Below are positions 1-12,467 of a stretch of 64,000 nt of DNA, piece by piece; position 1 is the stretch's first letter, and the number at the start of each line of letters is the position of its first letter. The stretch lies in contig OX467091.1 in NCBI GenBank assembly GCA_950106755.1, positions 20,353,538-20,417,537 on the forward strand. The letters run 5' to 3'. The position numbers and the translations under genes are program-made. This DNA comes from Climacium dendroides. Taxonomy: Eukaryota > Streptophyta > Bryopsida > Hypnales > Climaciaceae. The notes beneath the pieces are model-generated. The model did no database searches, had not been told where the DNA came from, and was given only the letters and a program-made list of their open reading frames with translations.

Positions 1-1205
1 GAAGCAAAGATTCTATTGTATTCTAAATGTATTAATTATTATCAAATAGATTTTAATATGTTGTCAATAAACTATACTTCATCTTAATCTCAAATTGAGA
101 TGAATTTTTTTTCCTTTTTCTAATGTTTGCATACTTGATTTTTTTTTAAATCAATTTATTTGTAGAATAAAAAGATAAAATGCAATCCTAAAGTGCTTCA
201 AATCAATCAAACTTTGCCAATTCCAAAAATTGAGGTTGCTTCAAATTTAATAATTATTTACTAATACCAAAATAATTTTAAAATAATTTTTTGAATTTCA
301 AACAAACATGTTGGACAATCTTTCACCTTATTTTTTTCTTCTAATTGCATTACTTAAATCCTACATGTCAAAATCTTAATTGAATTTCTACAATAGAAAA
401 GACAACTATTTGATAAAAATGGAATAAAATTGCAATATTTAAAGATTGTTGCACAACTTGAATGTATTGTTTTTCTTCAAATGATATTTTCTTATAAATA
501 TGATTATGAAAATCCCAAAATCCCATGCTAACATACATGTGTACAGTACACTTTGATGAACTCACCTAAAACACCTAAAAAAACAAACACTTTTTTGAGA
601 TTCAACATCTCTACACACAAATTGGAAAAAAAATCACACAAAGATCCAAACAAAAGTAGAAGTGAATGCAATTGGTTTGAGAATTTTCAAAACCTGTATA
701 AATAAACTACAAATTTTCAAACCAAAGGTCCTAGGAACACCTACTATTGACACTAGACTACCCTTAATTAGACATTCTTGAAATACAAAATGCTTCAACT
801 CTCATTGGTTGCCTCAAAGAACTCATGTCCCATTGCTTACATCTTGAAATTAGTGTTTACTTAAAGAAATTTTTTGTTGAAATTGGATCACCAAAGCGGT
901 TTTGAACACCACTAGTAGTTTAGCTGTCTCCAAAGGGATGGCGTTGCAGAAGGGTATAACTACCTTATGTCTAGCACAGCATTTAGGGTCATCTCTCTTA
1001 TTCCAAATCTAAATCAACGCAATGGTGGCGGGTTGTCAGCTTACCTTCAGTTCCAAAAACCTCATGAAGCTTTTGATGTCTTCATACACCCAGCACCGAT
1101 TCATCAGTATCCTCTGCAACTTTCTTCTGCTCATCCTGATGGTTATCTCCAACATATGCGGAGACAATTATTCTACAATCTATCCCAATCTATTCCCTCC
1201 ATTCC
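1..1205. other. AT-rich intergenic DNA, no gene seen
   Basis: The first 900 bases are strongly AT-rich and hold no convincing coding frame, RNA gene or paired repeat. From about 900 to 1205 composition becomes more mixed; this lies just past the stop codon of the minus-strand carboxypeptidase gene and probably holds its 3' UTR. Short open frames here do not resemble proteins I know. Confidence 0.6.
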
Positions 1206-4200
1206 CTACACTCTAGAAAATCTCTGACGTGCCGCGTGAAAGCGAAATCTGCCTCGTGATGTGAGCAACAGACAAACTACAACAGCTGCGATCGAAACTA
1301 GAGGCAAAAAAAATACCAAACGGAATGGAGTTCCTGATGCTAGCCATATTTCTTCACCTACTGGTAATTCTTTCCTGGATGTCTTTGTTGGTTTCTTCAC
1401 AACCAGTTCTACTGAATCATTAGTGTCTGACGTTTTTTCTCCTGCTGTTTTTCTTGCAGACTCCGTTGTTGGAGCTCCGAGGATGGTGATAGCACCATCA
1501 GATAATGGATCGAGGATAAAGTCCAGCATTATGGCAGTATGATTGGGAAGAAATACATGAGTACTGCGGCTCAAGAACCCCGCCATGCTTGCTGTCACTG
1601 CATACCCCAATAACGGTTCAAAAATTTGCATCCTCGGAAACCATAACAACAATAATGGTATCAATGTAAACTAATACAAAGGACATGAGAGGACACCTGC
1701 TTCTAAAACTCACCTTCGTAAACTTGCCCCGGTGCTAGAAGGCGGTGATAGTCTCCAAATTCTACACTTGCTTTTATCTGGAAAAGTCAGTTCATCTGGA
1801 AATGTCAAATATATGATTACCTTCTATGTACTCATCGTTGTATTCACCAAACAGAACAAAACTTACAACCTACTTCCTGGTCAGCCCTGATAGAATGAAA
1901 GTGACAAATAGATTCAGGACTCGAAACAAAAACAATTTGTCCTATGTATTCTCCATAGCACAAGCACAGTAGCAAAATTTTGATTTGAAGGCATTGAATA
2001 TGCATGTCTGGCAAGAGTAACGAATGACAAAATCAAACATTGCAATCATCGATTAATGTCCAAACCCTCTTAAAAACGAAAACGATTAGCAGGAATTCAA
2101 GAAAGTGGAATGGGGAAAAGACGCACAGAATGACTTATGCCGCTGACGCTAATTGAAGCTGCCAAAGGCTGTCCTTTCCTCGATGACATGACACGCCCAT
2201 GTACTCCTGACTGAAATTCGAACCACTAGATTCAGTTACTTGCTTGTGGCATCCCATGCCTAAATGACACATGCCTTTCATTATTCACTATCTTTCCAAA
2301 ATCCAGGTAGCAGTACTCTACTGATTTCAGTTTTACCTTAATATAGCGTTTGCACACGCGGCATATCGCCAATCAACGTACTAAGCAACTAGTCTCTTAA
2401 GATTTTGACTTGGGCTTCAGTTTTCTATCAGGGCTTACAGAACCCGTAATTACCCACCGTGACTGTAGCTGCCACAAGTTCTAACATGCTTTTGCGATGT
2501 TCACTCCAGATCTGAGGAATCTGCCAAACAGACAGTCTTTGCTCCTCAATGCAAATAAAATTAATACCAAGACAATCGCACCAGAACCACCAGTAGTGAA
2601 AACGGAAGATAACGAATTATAATTCATCTCCAAATTGAGTAAATGTGATCAGGTCAATCTCAATGACGTTCGAGTTAAAATCGCACCTGGATGGGAGGAG
2701 GCCACTTATTTTCATTCATTTCTAAGGTGAGCTCTAAGCAGTCTCCATGTAGGTAGTTCCAATCCTGCATGCCTCCATACAGTGGGTACCTACAGAAACA
2801 CATATTTCAGTCACATTGATCCCATACTGATAATACTTCTGCTTAAAGACATAAAACACAGTTAAATAAACATTGCTTTACTGCCAATTCTGTCAAAAAC
2901 ACCATTCAAGAAAATATTGAAAATTTGTAAGAAAATTCAATCCTGATTGCTACTCAGACTCCCCTTGGAATTCATTCTAAAATTGAGAAGGCGCTTGAGG
3001 TTCTCTCGACAATGACCTACTTTGCTAAACTTCTGAAAGATGACTTTGTAATGCATAAGCACGAGATCTCAAATCATTGAGTAAAAATCAAGCCAGCTGA
3101 AAGACTGCAAACCTAGATGCTTTACCCTTTAATATTTGCTTTACACTGTATGCATGCTTGCAGTCGCTAGAGAAATAACCAGTGCTGCGCTTTAAGAACC
3201 AGAGTAAACTGGGCGAGAACCTGGGATTCATTAATGTGAGTACCTTTCTAATTCAAGTAATGACATTATAAGGGCTTCATCAACCAATAATTTCTCAGAG
3301 GCCATGTGGCATCGAGACGAGGAATTCAACTTACCAAGCAGCACCATTTGTAACACCACCAGCAAACTCCTTGCTCGTGGACATCAAAGGGTGGTTGCTA
3401 GCATACACGCCAGCTAAATATCTGAAAGTGCTGTCATCTGGTGACACAGCATACTTATTACTGCACAGCCCATGCAATTATAAGGAAAAAACAGTTGTAA
3501 CTTTAGAGCATGCGTTTGCAGGATGAACATTCTTGCAGAAGATAAGAATAGAGGTTTGAAACACTGCAAAGATCAGAAACAATTATGTTCAAGCGGTAAG
3601 TACGCACGTTATTTCGCGATTGCCGTCATATGGGTAGTTAGCAACGAGTGCCCCCTGTAACCAATATGATCATAATAAGCATGCCTGTTTTGACTGAGTA
3701 ACAAGGCTACATGCAACCGCAGGATTTTAGTGAGGCACTATTACTCTGAGGGCATAATATCTTATAATGAAAACCAATCCTGAAAAGAGGCCAGCTATCT
3801 CGAAAATGCATTGAGGGATGTTAATTAGATGTACCTCATGAAAACTTGCTGATGCTGTAAAACGAGTAGAACGAATCCAGTTCATCACGCCACGCGTTTC
3901 AGACTGTCGCTTCTCCACATTGTTATTCTGAGGGAAAAACTGTATGTGTACGAGAGTCAATATTACAGTGCTCCAGATCAGGACGGCGAGAACGCATATA
4001 ATGGTGAAAACAATGAGTTACAAATAGGACTGAGCAGAACCTAAACCTGAACACAAAAGAAACTGAATCTTACTATTCATTCGATGGATTCCATCCTCAG
4101 ATGGACTGTGCTCGTTCTGATACATCAGAATGCATATTGTGTTTACAAATATATGTTTACAATAGAAAGACTCCGGAAGGGGCCTACATATTGTGTTTAC

Positions 4201-6272
4201 ACCAGGACACGCCGAAACAAGAAAAAGAAGCAATGCAATTTATGTGCTACACCGTATTGCATGCAACCAAGCACTCCGGAAGTTGATCAAGACGATGATA
4301 GCAAAACTAAGAGCCTACATTTAACAAGGACGATGGTGACACACCTGATCAGGGAAATCACGGTTGAGATCAATATCATGAGCGTTATTCCTTGTGGGAC
4401 CCGTCTTTGCAGCAAAACCATCTGGATTCATGGATGGGAGTAGATGAAGATGCATCTTGTCCACGATAAGATTGGCCTGCATCAATTTCCACCACAGTAA
4501 GGATCAAGACGCAGCTTACCTTATCCGTCCATTTACAACGAAGATGGGAGTCATTCAATTGGATAGAATCCCATTCGGGCAATAAATCAAAGTGCTACAA
4601 AGAGATCTGACGTTAAAAAATGTAATTGCCGAACTAACATACAGTGTGAGTGAAGGGCATAACCCACGACAGTGTCAGTGGTGATAGGCAGTCAAGAAGG
4701 AAACAGGAAAGTAGACTTTCACTAAAGACACTTGAAACTTTGGGCGCAGAAAATCCAGCAGATCCATAAGAGAAACATACCGTAGGGTCATTCAGATAAT
4801 TGTCGCACAGCCAATCTGCAAGCAGAAGCACCAACTCCCGTCCAAGAGGTTCATCTCCATGCATGTTTCCTACAAACTGAGGCATCAAAACATCAATCCT
4901 AGGTTTCTGAAAAGACTAAGATCTTTGTCATTCTTATGATGAAAAATCGAGAAAGTCAGATACCTTAAAAGCAGGTTCTGGTTCTGAAACTCCAGGCTTG
5001 TCTGAAATTTCCAACACCCACTGCATCCAGAAACAACAAGAACTAACCGTTCAGACAGGAAAGCTTTGCAGCAAACTTTCTCAGATGACAATTGTCAAAC
5101 TCAATATCCTCATTTGTGCAAATGACCAAAGGAGGACACTTCTAACTCTATAGTTGAATAAAATCATTTAGGAAGCTTCAAAGAAGATTAAAAAATGAAA
5201 AAATACAAAGAAGAAATCATAGCCTACTGTAATCAACTATTAGCTTCGAAAGTGAGCTTTCTACTTCTAGCTTGGTTCACAACCTAGTATTTTCATCCTT
5301 GCAACCACATTGAAGATGACTGATTTCAACTCAAAAATCTTTGAAATCCGATGAATACAGATGCACACTCAGATGGCCAAGTGTGTCCTTACCAAGGGTA
5401 CACCAAGAGTGCTATTCCCTATGCTGCATCCACCAACATCCACCACCACAAGCAAGTTCAAAAACTAAATTATATCTCCTTACTCCGATACAAGAAATGT
5501 TAGTAACTGCTACAGAAATAGAACAAATTCCCCGTGGCATTTGAAAGAGAGCAAATTCTTGGTTAAGAGTCAGAAATAAAGCGTACGAATAAAGCCTCGA
5601 TATGTGCTTGCAGCGTTGAGTGAAGTTTTTAAGTGCAGCTGCCAATTCCAAATTACTTCTGTAATGAGCTATGATAGCATTAACCGAAGTAGCATTTCCC
5701 ATGTTCCTATCTGCAAAAGAAACAGAATAACAAAATTATCACACAAAATAATCAAACGAAAGAGACTCCAAAGCTAAGAAGTCGAAAACGAAAGAAACAA
5801 ATAAAATTCATGAAGATCTATGACGACTTTAAAAGGACACATTCTGAAGCTGAATAAACCTGGACATTTGGTCTTCGATCTCCTATCCAATGTCCCATTT
5901 TACTGAAGAATTTTCGTTTAATATCATATTGTGATAAATTGGACCTTCTTTAAAAACGATGTAGAAATACCAGATCAGCACCAAAATGCCCATCCAGCTC
6001 TCCACTCAAAGTATACCACCGTCATAATTCCATCGTCATCTATTAAGGATTTCAAAGACCAATGCAAAAACATTAAATACTGCAAATCCAAAACCAATTA
6101 AACTAGGTGGAACGAAATTCAAATCCAATTCTTCCGACATCGTCATTGAACGCAAAATCGGACATGAACGAAAAACTAAACAAACTACAAACAGTGCACT
6201 ACCTTGGCTTGCAGAGTTCGCCGCGACCACACACAAGAGCATCACCAAAACGAGAATCACAGCGACACCCAT
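1206..6272 (-). CDS. SOL1: Carboxypeptidase D/SOL1-like zinc carboxypeptidase (M14B), 14 exons
   Basis: Predicted membrane-bound metallocarboxypeptidase that trims C-terminal Lys/Arg from secreted peptides, as SOL1 does for CLE-type precursors. Exons (high to low): 6272-6203, 5710-5587, 5423-5393, 5020-4964, 4876-4781, 4476-4345, 3939-3835, 3654-3608, 3460-3335, 2789-2687, 2520-2458, 2210-2127, 1777-1714, 1597-1206. All junctions are GT-AG and total 1494 nt, giving 497 aa, close to the family length. Seen: signal peptide (residues 1-22), zinc ligands in NMHGDE (H100, E103), substrate-binding LNRDF (N164-R165), third zinc ligand H204 in FHEGALVANYP, catalytic Glu in ELTLE (about 286), a transthyretin-like domain (RLLAPGQ region) and a C-terminal membrane segment near residues 460-485. 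Family members usually have HGG after the third ligand; here it is HEG. An in-frame ATG at 6335 would lengthen the N-terminus, but the 6272 start gives the cleaner signal peptide. Confidence 0.9.
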
Positions 6273-6337
6273 TGTCCTGCGCTCGCTACCGTAGAACGCA
6301 GACACCATTTCCAATTCACACTCACCGAAATTCACAG

Positions 6338-6376
6338 TCCTAAACCCTAAATCCCAAACCCTAAAACCCTAAATAA
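6338..6376 (-). promoter_or_regulatory. Telobox-like AAACCCTAA repeats upstream of the carboxypeptidase gene
   Basis: Several copies of the interstitial telomere motif, written CCCTAAA/AAACCCTAA, lie 70 to 100 bases upstream of the carboxypeptidase start codon. Teloboxes are common near transcription starts of plant housekeeping genes, so this is probably promoter or 5' UTR sequence. The link to regulation is inferred from position only. Confidence 0.5.
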
Positions 6377-6427
6377 TTCCTCAAAAGACATCCCAGGCAT
6401 CTCCCCTCGAGGCCTTGCAGGAGATCT

Positions 6428-6703
6428 CTAATCCAAAACTCTCAATACTTCAGAAGAAGTGAAAGCTTTAATTGGCACAGAGTTGCTCTGAGATGAAGGG
6501 TTCCTTGTTGCAGCAATCGAAGAAATCATGCTGAATAAATTTGTGGGGTATAATTTTCTGATCAAGTCGAATCTCTGAGAATAGAAATTCACAAGCACCG
6601 ATGTCTTGCAGGCTACCAATTTGGCATTCGTCACTTCGGAACGTGAAAGCGTCGTGGGCTTGCAGAGCTGCAGGGCGAAGGACGAGAGATTGACGGAGAC
6701 CAT
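6428..6703 (-). CDS. Uncertain small ORF, 91 aa, upstream of the carboxypeptidase gene
   Basis: An open frame starts MVSVNLSSFALQ and ends in a TAG stop. It is rich in Ser, Leu, Lys and Arg and poor in acidic residues, which would suit an organelle-targeting leader, but I recognise no family. It is on the same strand as the carboxypeptidase gene, about 150 bases upstream of its start codon, so it could be a separate small gene, an upstream ORF or chance. It ends 80 bases from the SecA2-derived duplication. Confidence 0.25.
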   Translation of the reverse strand: MVSVNLSSFALQLCKPTTLSRSEVTNAKLVACKTSVLVNFYSQRFDLIRKLYPTNLFSMISSIAATRNPSSQSNSVPIKAFTSSEVLRVLD

Positions 6704-6783
6704 GATGGTAAATTCATCCCTATTTATGGATGAAATTTGATAGTTACTTCATTCATCCCTGAGTGGATTCAGAGCTTCATCCT

Positions 6784-7881
6784 AGCAGTTCTAGTATCCA
6801 TCCACATTATTCATTCATCCAAATACCTGACACCGAATCTCATCCGACTTCATCCATACTTCAGATCCTCCTTCTTCCTTGCATTCACGGTCAAGCTCTG
6901 GTCGTCAAATTCACAAGCTTGTGGCATGAATTAGGTCTGGAGATGCCCACGGCAGGTTTGCAGACCCTGCGCCTGCTCGGCGTCGATAGGGCTAGCCCAT
7001 CGCCCTATGTGAGCTTGGGGACTGATTCCGGACTTCTTCTTTCGGAACAGGTGAATTAGAGCTAAGAAGATTGGTGGTGGTGAAGCAAAAGAGGGTAGAT
7101 AATTTGCAGAAACGGGGGAGTGTCGTGGTTCGGAATGCGCTCGCTGTGGAGACCAGTAGAGAGAATCATCCGTCCGCTTGGGAGAAGTTTCGTACAACCG
7201 TGAAAAATACGAACCAGACGTTGCAGAAGGTGGTGAAGCTGAATCACTGGGTGGTCCGCGACTATGACAAGCTCGTCAATGCAGTCAATAGCTTGGAAAA
7301 TCACATGCGGAGCTTATCCGATATTCAGCTGCGGGAAAGGACCACCGAGTTCCAGGAGCGTCTTAAGAAAGGTGAGCTCGTCGCCTCCAAGATTTGGGTT
7401 GGCGGTGAAGTTTAATTCCCAGCAATTGCTTATACCTTCGTAGTCAAGAACAAATTGTATACCTCTGAGGTGCCTAGACGTAATGACCGCAATTTCAGTG
7501 TTGAGCACATTTTGAATTTTTCGCTTTTAAACTTTGATTGTTGCCTGATCAAAGAGGATTCTAACGCACTAAAGAGTGCATTGTTTGGACACGACATGCA
7601 CAAGTTATTGGGGTTCGAAATTATATTGTTACATGACCTAGAACCGGCACACAAGTTCCGATGTTGAGGTGGTGTCCATTTTCAACTTCAATTTGTACTC
7701 ATCGTAGGAGTTTTGGGTGTTTCATTTAGTTAGGTGTCACAATTAGGTACTGTGACAATCAGGTACCTGTATCTTAATTCTACCTTTACTCATATTGTCA
7801 TATTTGTTAATATGCCGTGAACTCATGGCAGGGCTAGGGACTAGGGACTGACATCATTTTAGGTGGGAATCCCGAAATGTT
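6784..7881 (+). pseudogene. Truncated, rearranged copy of the SecA2 5' region
   Basis: This stretch matches 23031-24075 almost base for base: SecA2 promoter and 5' UTR, exon 1, and the start of intron 1. About 60 more bases at 7821-7881 match 25964-26020 inside SecA2 exon 3 (encoding the [14 protein letters not shown] motif). Everything between is missing, including exon 2 and the ATPase core. Presence of intron sequence shows a DNA-level copy, not a retrocopy. Near 7022 one base is lost compared with the intact gene, which shifts the frame so that the MPTAG start soon reaches a stop. From 7071 on, exon 1 is translated identically in both copies, pointing to recent duplication. The exon 1 donor (AAAG before GTGAGC, about 7371) is preserved. 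Confidence 0.9.
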
Positions 7882-10800
7882 AGCAGCAGTTGGCTTGCCA
7901 GGCTCAATTTTCTCCCCGAGATCGTCACCATGCTTGTCCCATTCACAAAGCCACCTTCGCCTTGGTAACAGAAGGTTGAAGGTCGTCGCGCCTACTATTG
8001 CTGATGACAAGCAATGGCAGTGCCGGTGTTTTGTGGAGGAAGTGTCTCATGCGTGGCGAGATTGGCGGGGTCGGAAGAATCCATCACGACTAGAGAAAGA
8101 CAGGAAGAAGCTTCCTGTTGTGATTTTTGAGGGAGGACGACGATGGCAATACGTGTTTGATGGGGAGCAAATACACACCGTCGAGGTTTATGAGGAGCTT
8201 CAAAATGGAGAGGGACGAGATGATGGTGTGAGCGGGAGGATTACTGAGAATATTGTGAAGTTGAAGCACACCTTGCAGCGGATTTTTGTTCCAGACCAAG
8301 TGCGACCGCATTACGTGGTGTATCTGAAATGGAAGGTCTTTCACCGCTTCTTGAGTTCAATTCTTCACTTCCAATGTACTCAGGTTTGTTCGTTTGGCTC
8401 CCTTTCTTATATTGTATATTGTTTGAGATCGTAATCAATGGTTACTTTTAACAATAGCCAGTCGTGTATAACTATAAGAGAGCTAAGGTTAGTGAAATAC
8501 TTCCTCCGTTCAGAAATAAGTGTCCACAATGTCCGCAGTTTTGTTGAAAACGTTTTGCTACCAATTTCATTGATCATAATGTGAATAGCATAATCCTGAA
8601 GGGTTTCAAGTTTTATATCACTAGAATCAAGGAAGGACACTGCTTTTTTTCATTGCAATCCATACAGAATAGGACACAAGAAAGCCTCCATATGACCTAC
8701 TTAAAACAACCTTAAAAACATGAGGTCCAAAGTGGACACTTATTTCTCGACGGAGGGAGTAGAAAGATTAAATCTCGTGAGAAATAATTAACTAGATGAA
8801 TACGAGAAAAGTTGTAAACAAGTCTATATCCGCTTCCTCGTTGTGTTTGCCTGTCCACGAGGAGGGGGTGGTGGAGACCTGGTCGTCACTTGCTGGAATG
8901 AAATAATTAATATTTACTTATTGGACAAGAAAAGACAGTTCAATAAAAGGTAATAAGCAGAAATTGGTTTCACTCTTTCTGTTTCCAAAGTGATGGTGTT
9001 ATTACATACGTGGAATGCTTTTAACGATTGGGCAGTCCTTAGGAGAAGATTATTTAGGAGAAGATTACAAGCCTTCATTCATTGTTATTGGTTGATGAAT
9101 GAGCTTATTTGTGAAAGCTGAGTTGTGAGTTGAAGTTGCTCCTGTGAGTATACAGGTGGAAGGTTTTAAGTGCGGTCAAATTTGCCTCATCGTTTAGTTT
9201 ATGCTTTACAGGCTATGCTATGGGCCATTGGTGTAGGGGCCAAACGCAGGCTTCCAGCTGCCGCTGCCCTGAACTGGGTGATGAAAGATGGACTGGGCCG
9301 GTTGGGAAAACTATTGTTTGCTGCGAGTCTTGGTCGTACTTTCGACTCTAATCTGAAGGTACAACGGTAGTCTATGCATACAATGCTGTAGAATGATGAT
9401 GCAGATGAGCTACTGACCCTTGCAACTCAGTTGTCATTTTGAATGAGTCTCTTTTCAAGCTTTATGTGGCTTGAAGTTTTAGTATTTGATTGTTATCAAG
9501 GAAGACTTTTCTAAAGTGGCACTAGTTTTTTAAGACAGTTAGGAATTTTTAGTAGGATGGTCCTACTTAATTTTCACCCATAATTTCATTGCAGAGAGTG
9601 CGCTTTTCGACATCCGTTTATTGGAGTTTGAGCGTAGGCTTGGAGATGATAACGCCTCTGTTTCCTCAGCATTTTCTGCTCCTAGCAACCCTCGCCAACG
9701 TTTTGAAGTCCATCAGCTCTCTTGTTTACAACGCAACAAGTGTGCGAATCTCATGCTTCTCCTCTTTTCGTTCATGCTAAGTGAATTTTTATAATGGTCA
9801 AATAGTAACCACCCAAGAATGTGAAAGATTCTTTTCGGTCCTTACTTCTTGGTTAAGAATTCAACTGCAGCTTGAGACTAGTCCCTTGGTGGATGTTCTT
9901 CCTCTCTGACAACTTGCTTACAGTGAACTGTTTGGTTTGTAGTCAGCCATACATCGGAGCTTTGCATTGGGGGACAATTATGCAGATATTTCTGCCAAGG
10001 GCCAGGTAGACTCATATAATCGAAGTTTGCTGTTCAAGAATTTAAGCGCTTGTCTGCCATTTTTGGTTCAGGATGGATATAATCTGATACTATCTTGTGG
10101 AGTTTCCTACCGATCATCTTAGAGAGTCTGTTATAGTAGGTTCCAGGTCTAGGTCCGCGAAGATGCTACATTTGGCCGGAGTGTAATGTGCGGGATGAAT
10201 TTGAAACGAGGTGTGTGGAATGAACGAAGTATTACTGAAAGACTTGGGAGTTTTAAAGTAACCTATTTCCTGGCTATGCAGGCACAAACAGTGGTTGCTG
10301 ACAATTTGGGACTTGCGGTTGCAATCTGCCTGAGTCAGTTTATTCATCGTTATCCTACAATTGAGAAGATATTACCATTCGCAATGTATCCTTGCATAGT
10401 TTCCGTGGAATTGTATGCAATCTATCAGCAACTTCAAGCTGTGCATCTACAAACTTTGAACAAGGTAACCATGCCTGGCTGCCATTGTATTTCATGGTGT
10501 AGGAATTAACATTTATATAATTCAAATCGTGGCACATATTAATGAACAGGAGTATGGTTCTTCCTGGTTGACCTGCAGTAGCAACCCAAGGTCGTATGGT
10601 TTACAGAAAAACAAATTCCCAGTAGGTTGGGCTAATGACTAGTCACTAGATTACGGCTTCAAGGTGGCCACTTGATTAGGTCAAGGGACCTGTGGAAACT
10701 GAATTTCTTCTTGCATTTACAGGAGAGGTTGGAGATTGTTATCTATAGCTGGATAAAGGAACGCAGGATACCAAGTTTTGAGGAAGTTAGCAAGGTTGAA

Positions 10801-12467
10801 AGCGCCTCGGTTTTCAATTTCTTTAATGGTATGTTATCGTCTGCATGTCACCAAATGATCTATTTTATTGAAATGGCAGCAAGATATATGTCTTTCATGC
10901 AGGAATGTGAAAGAATAATAATCAGCTACTGTTAGGAAATCTGGTTCACAAGCGGGGACTCTACGTAACAATCTCCCGATATTAGAGTAATACCGGTCGC
11001 ATTGGAAGCCGTTTGCATATGTTATCAACCTCTATGAACCACGATGATTACTGCATGATTTGGCCGGACAGTATATTTAGCAGGACTGCCTATTGCAGAT
11101 TTATAAAATCGGCAATTCATGCACGAGTCCTGGAAGATATCTTCCGCAAACATCAAACCACTTATGACACCTTGCGTAGGGAACAACCTAAAACCCCAAA
11201 CCCCGAACCCGAACCCTACACTGAACTGGAATTATTTGACTCCCAGTTCTTTCGCTTACGTGAAGCTTACAAATGGTGGTGCCAGGTTGCGAACGGCGAT
11301 TGCCATTGAGGATTGGAGCTGCGTCCGTGCGGTCACTTACCCCTTCAGGTCTCATGAACGTTCTCGACTTGCATGAATCCCAGCGATATGCTCTCTGCCT
11401 CGAGCCACTTGCTCCTTCACCCTTTCGTGGCCATATCACTTTTTCACAGGTAATTATTACTTTTTGTAGGTTTAGGGTACCTTTAAAAATACTTCGAAGG
11501 ATTTTCTTTTGGATGGTCTTTTGTCATTCTTGTTTCGTACGAAGGTTTATGTGCTTTAAGTTCTGAGATTCCCCTGATTGATTGCCAGCCTGGGCTTCTC
11601 TTGTGGCTACATGAGAAGGCCAACACCGAAGATACCATCATGGGAGTTCTGCAGGTGCCCAAAATTCTTCTGAACCTATCTGCACACTTAACTTATACCA
11701 GAAACGTCTGATGTTGGGTGATTACACGTTGTCACTTTGATTGACGTTTATACTTCGATGGATGTTAATTTCTCACATATTGACCTGTATGCTAAAGCGG
11801 TGTTTTTCACCTCAGGCATGCCTCATAGGAGCTAAGATCACCTCGAAAGAAAGCTTACAGCAACTTGGTAACTTCACCTATTCTTTTATTCTGAGTCTGA
11901 ACTTCAATTTCATAAAAATTTATTCAAAGCACAGTATGGTGGTCGGATACGACTTTTCACAATGTAGCAACTGCTAAAAGTAACCTAAATCATACGTCAA
12001 GGAATCAGAAGGTTCTAAGGCAAGGGGGGGGGGGGAGGGGGATACAGTACCCTTTTCTTGTGTTGTAGACTGCAGACTTTCTTGTTCAGCAGTTTTCCTT
12101 TTAAATTCAGATGCTCTCATGTAACTTGAAATATTCAGCCTTTGCTATATGATAGGCAGATTACTGTCAAGTACTGAAAGTGAACATGTAAGCTAAGACC
12201 TTCACAAGGTAGATACCTAGCTAACCCGATTGATGTCTCTTCTTAGGTTTCTGAAATTGCCAATCTCTTGTACTTGAATGTGCAGGTAATCAATATGAAA
12301 ACAGAGGCTTTGATGGGACATGGCGAGGTCTTCTCCTTGAGAGCAGGCGGAACGCAGAGAAAGATTTCCAACCCCTACTACTTGCTCTCAAGGATGGTGA
12401 TTGGGTTACTAAGCATATACTACTCAGCCCTAAAGAAAAGTGCAGTTTCAGCATACTTAAACATTGA
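7877..12467 (+). CDS. RUS (root UVB sensitive, DUF647) family protein, 10 exons
   Basis: Exons: 7877-8383, 9212-9358, 9595-9741, 9943-10005, 10282-10464, 10723-10828, 11286-11449, 11589-11654, 11816-11867, 12286-12467. They total 1617 nt, or 538 aa. Family hallmarks are the segments AIGVGAKRRLP, ALNWVMKDGLGRLG, PLFPQHFLLLATLAN, SAIHRSFALGDN and DISAKGQ, then the C-terminal half with PLRIGAASV, GLLLWLHEKANTEDT and DGTWRGLLLES. RUS proteins act in plastid-linked development and vitamin B6-related signalling in Arabidopsis; which of RUS1-6 this matches I cannot say, though length fits RUS4-6. The Ser/Arg-rich first 45 residues could be a plastid transit peptide. The start codon and the residues MLA lie inside the SecA2-derived fragment, and an in-frame TAG at 7835 blocks a more upstream start unless splicing intervenes. 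Intron 1 carries a Stowaway-type MITE. Confidence 0.85.
8500..8759. mobile_element. Stowaway-like MITE in RUS intron 1
   Basis: About 260 bases bounded by inverted ends, left CTTCCTCCGTTCAGAAATAA and right TTATTTCTCGACGGAGGGAG, flanked on both sides by TA (8498-8499 and 8760-8761). That end motif and TA target duplication are typical of Stowaway MITEs moved by Tc1/mariner transposases. No coding capacity. It lies about 115 bases past the exon 1 donor and matches the element at 51466-51717 in reverse orientation. Confidence 0.88.

Noticed and set aside
11013..11285. Frame with AYCRFIKSAIHARVLEDIF inside the RUS gene as an extra exon
   Set aside because: Joining 10828 directly to 11286 keeps phase and restores the conserved RUS order; the frame is intronic.
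12026..12041. Run of G in a RUS intron as a possible G-quadruplex
   Set aside because: A single homopolymer-like tract close to a probable sequencing or slippage hotspot; no separate G-runs to support a regulated structure.
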